NCBI GenBank assembly: GCA_949825025.1 | Contig: OX463780.1 | Coordinates: forward strand, 26,440,118 to 26,504,117 | Source of the DNA: Siphlonurus alternatus | Taxonomy: Eukaryota > Arthropoda > Insecta > Ephemeroptera > Siphlonuridae | DNA: 64,000 nt | Direction of reading: 5' to 3' | In this document: positions 62,557-64,000 of the stretch, one piece after another | Layout of the letters: each line of letters opens with the position of its first letter | Position numbering within the stretch: position 1 is the first letter of the stretch | Notes under the pieces: model-generated | What the model was told of the DNA's origin: nothing | The model's input: only the letters and a program-made list of their open reading frames with translations | Databases searched by the model: none | Translations under genes and position numbers: made by a program

Positions 62557-64000
62557 AATAATAATAATAATAATAATAATATTAACGCGGCAAATGTGGC
62601 AATGCCACGGTGGCCCGCGAATGTTCACCAACTCTCAGAGATTTCTTAAACAAATCAAAACTCTCCGCCTCAGCAACATCTGCTGTCAACGCATTCCACT
62701 CCCTCACCGTCCTGTTTAAAAAAGAAAACTTTCCCACATCACTTCTACATCTAACATACTCCAACTTCCATCCATGATCATTTCTTCCAATATAACCTGC
62801 TCTCATCACACGACCACTCAACTCTTCCCAACCCTCACAATTTCTTGTTATCTTATACATAACACCAAGTCTACAATTTTTTCTTCTTAACTCCAACGAC
62901 TCCCACCCCAAATTCTCAATTAAAGCAGACACACTAACATACTCCTTTCTAACATCAGCACCATCACCCACAAACTGGAACCTTCCCACACGACCTGTAA
63001 CCCTTCTAGCTGCTCTCCGCTGAACCTTCTCCAACTCCTTCACCCCCACACATCTATATGGGTCCCAAACACAGCAACCATACTCAAGCACTGGTCTCAC
63101 CAGAGCTCTGTACGCATTATCTTTAACTACCCTACTGGTACCCTTAAGATTTCTCATGACAAACTCCAAACACCTCCTTCCCTTCGATGTAACATATTTA
63201 ATATGTTCATTCCACATTAATTTACTATGAATGACTACACCCAAATATTTATACTTTTCATCCTGCTTCAATAACTCATCATGAAGTAAATACTGCACAT
63301 CTCTCTTACGCCTTTTCCTACTAAACACAACTACACAGCACTTAGCGACATTCAACCTCATATCATTATCAATAACCCACCGACACACAGTATTAAGATC
63401 CTCTTGCAGACGAACCACATCACCCTCACTTTCTATTTTCTTATAAACAACACTATCATCTGCAAACAACCTAATCTTTGACCTCACTCCATCAGACAAA
63501 TCTTCAATAAAAATCAAAAACAACAATGGACCCAAGACACTACCCTGCGGAACTCCCGAGGAAACAGCAATATACTCCGAGCATGCCTCCCCCACTCTAA
63601 CTCTCTGCACCCTATCTCTTAAGAAATCCTCAATCAAGGACACCAACCTTTCATCCACCAAACAACGCCTCACCTTCTCAATTAATTTCCCATGAGGCAC
63701 CTTATCAAAAGCCTTCTCAAAATCAAGAAAGACAGCATGAATCTCACCTCCACTGTCCAAAGCATCAGCCAACTCCTGAACAAAACCTGCCAATTGAGTC
63801 TCGCAAGAGAAATGCTTGCGAAAACCATGCTGGTGATCACCAAAGAATTTCGATCTCTCCAGATCACCCACCACAAATTTAACAACAACCTTCTCTAACA
63901 CCTTGGACACAACTGATGTCAAACTGATGGGTCTATAATTTTTAGGCTCACACTTAGATCCCCCTTTGTAAATCGGGACCACCCAAGCCTCCCTCCAAGC
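62557..64000 (-). mobile_element. LINE retrotransposon with reverse transcriptase, cut by the window edge
   Basis: The frame 62582-63982 (open to the window edge) encodes a non-LTR reverse transcriptase. It has PISLTSVVSKVLE, FLDFEKAFDKVPH, SGVPQGSVLGPLLFLIF and LFADDSVVY (the catalytic DD is intact), then the thumb and C-terminal region (VRPVLEYGCCVWDPY, RTVREWN). The layout resembles CR1/jockey-group elements. The endonuclease part would lie past 64000. The 3' end is GCGTTAATATTATT with an (ATT)n tail. About three-quarters of residues match the neighbouring copy, so the two belong to different subfamilies. Confidence 0.94.

Noticed and set aside
1..64000. CRISPR arrays, bacterial operons or prophage
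   Set aside because: The window is clearly animal nuclear DNA with spliced genes. Tandem repeats found are microsatellites, minisatellites or transposon iterons without spacer-repeat structure.

Overview
This is animal nuclear DNA. It is AT-rich, with split genes that use GT-AG introns, GC-richer coding exons and a dense population of transposons. The gene set and the BAG-family protein fit an invertebrate, most likely an arthropod and perhaps a crustacean, but the species cannot be fixed from this window alone. The supplied open reading frames do not show whole genes, so I rebuilt the genes by joining exons at splice sites with matching phase.

Layout. (1) 2006-10905, minus: complete 8-exon mitochondrial NADPH:adrenodoxin oxidoreductase (FDXR), 489 aa. 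Its last intron-but-one holds a 4.56 kb LTR element with apparently identical LTRs, inserted in the (GATT)n tail of an older truncated retroelement. (2) 11989-12141, minus: possible 50-aa ORF. (3) 13205-19773, minus: BAG-domain co-chaperone (starvin/BAG3-like), with a phase-compatible alternative first exon at 31086-31256. (4) 31696-42402, plus: complete 10-exon cytohesin, an ARF guanine-nucleotide exchange factor, 404 aa, with a possible alternative first exon at 36233-36439. (5) 49725-60907, minus: complete MAP2K4/MKK4, a JNK/p38 pathway kinase, with two apparent in-frame cassette exons (33 and 48 nt). (6) 61430-61762, plus: first two exons of an unrecognised, perhaps mitochondrial, protein divergent from MKK4. 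(7) 61832-64000, minus: two head-to-tail LINE copies with reverse transcriptase, one running off the window.

Between and inside these genes lie many foldback elements. At least five long palindromes (about 350-415 bp) are flanked by TTAA duplications, as expected of piggyBac-type MITEs. One of them sits inside a LINE fragment whose uninterrupted sister copy is also in the window, so the empty site can be read directly. Other elements are a TA-flanked pogo-like MITE, a 2.36 kb element with 98-bp inverted ends built of 33-bp repeats, a GCATCC-rich minisatellite inside another foldback element, and a tRNA-derived SINE candidate. Several palindromes carry the cAMP-response octamer TGACGTCA.

The genes are not an operon. 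FDXR is a mitochondrial redox enzyme, and the BAG protein, cytohesin and MKK4 serve stress, trafficking and kinase signalling. Two divergent gene pairs (BAG alternative exon/cytohesin and MKK4/unknown) probably share promoter regions of about 440-520 bp. Cytohesin and MKK4 converge on the AT-rich stretch 44.5-49.7 kb.
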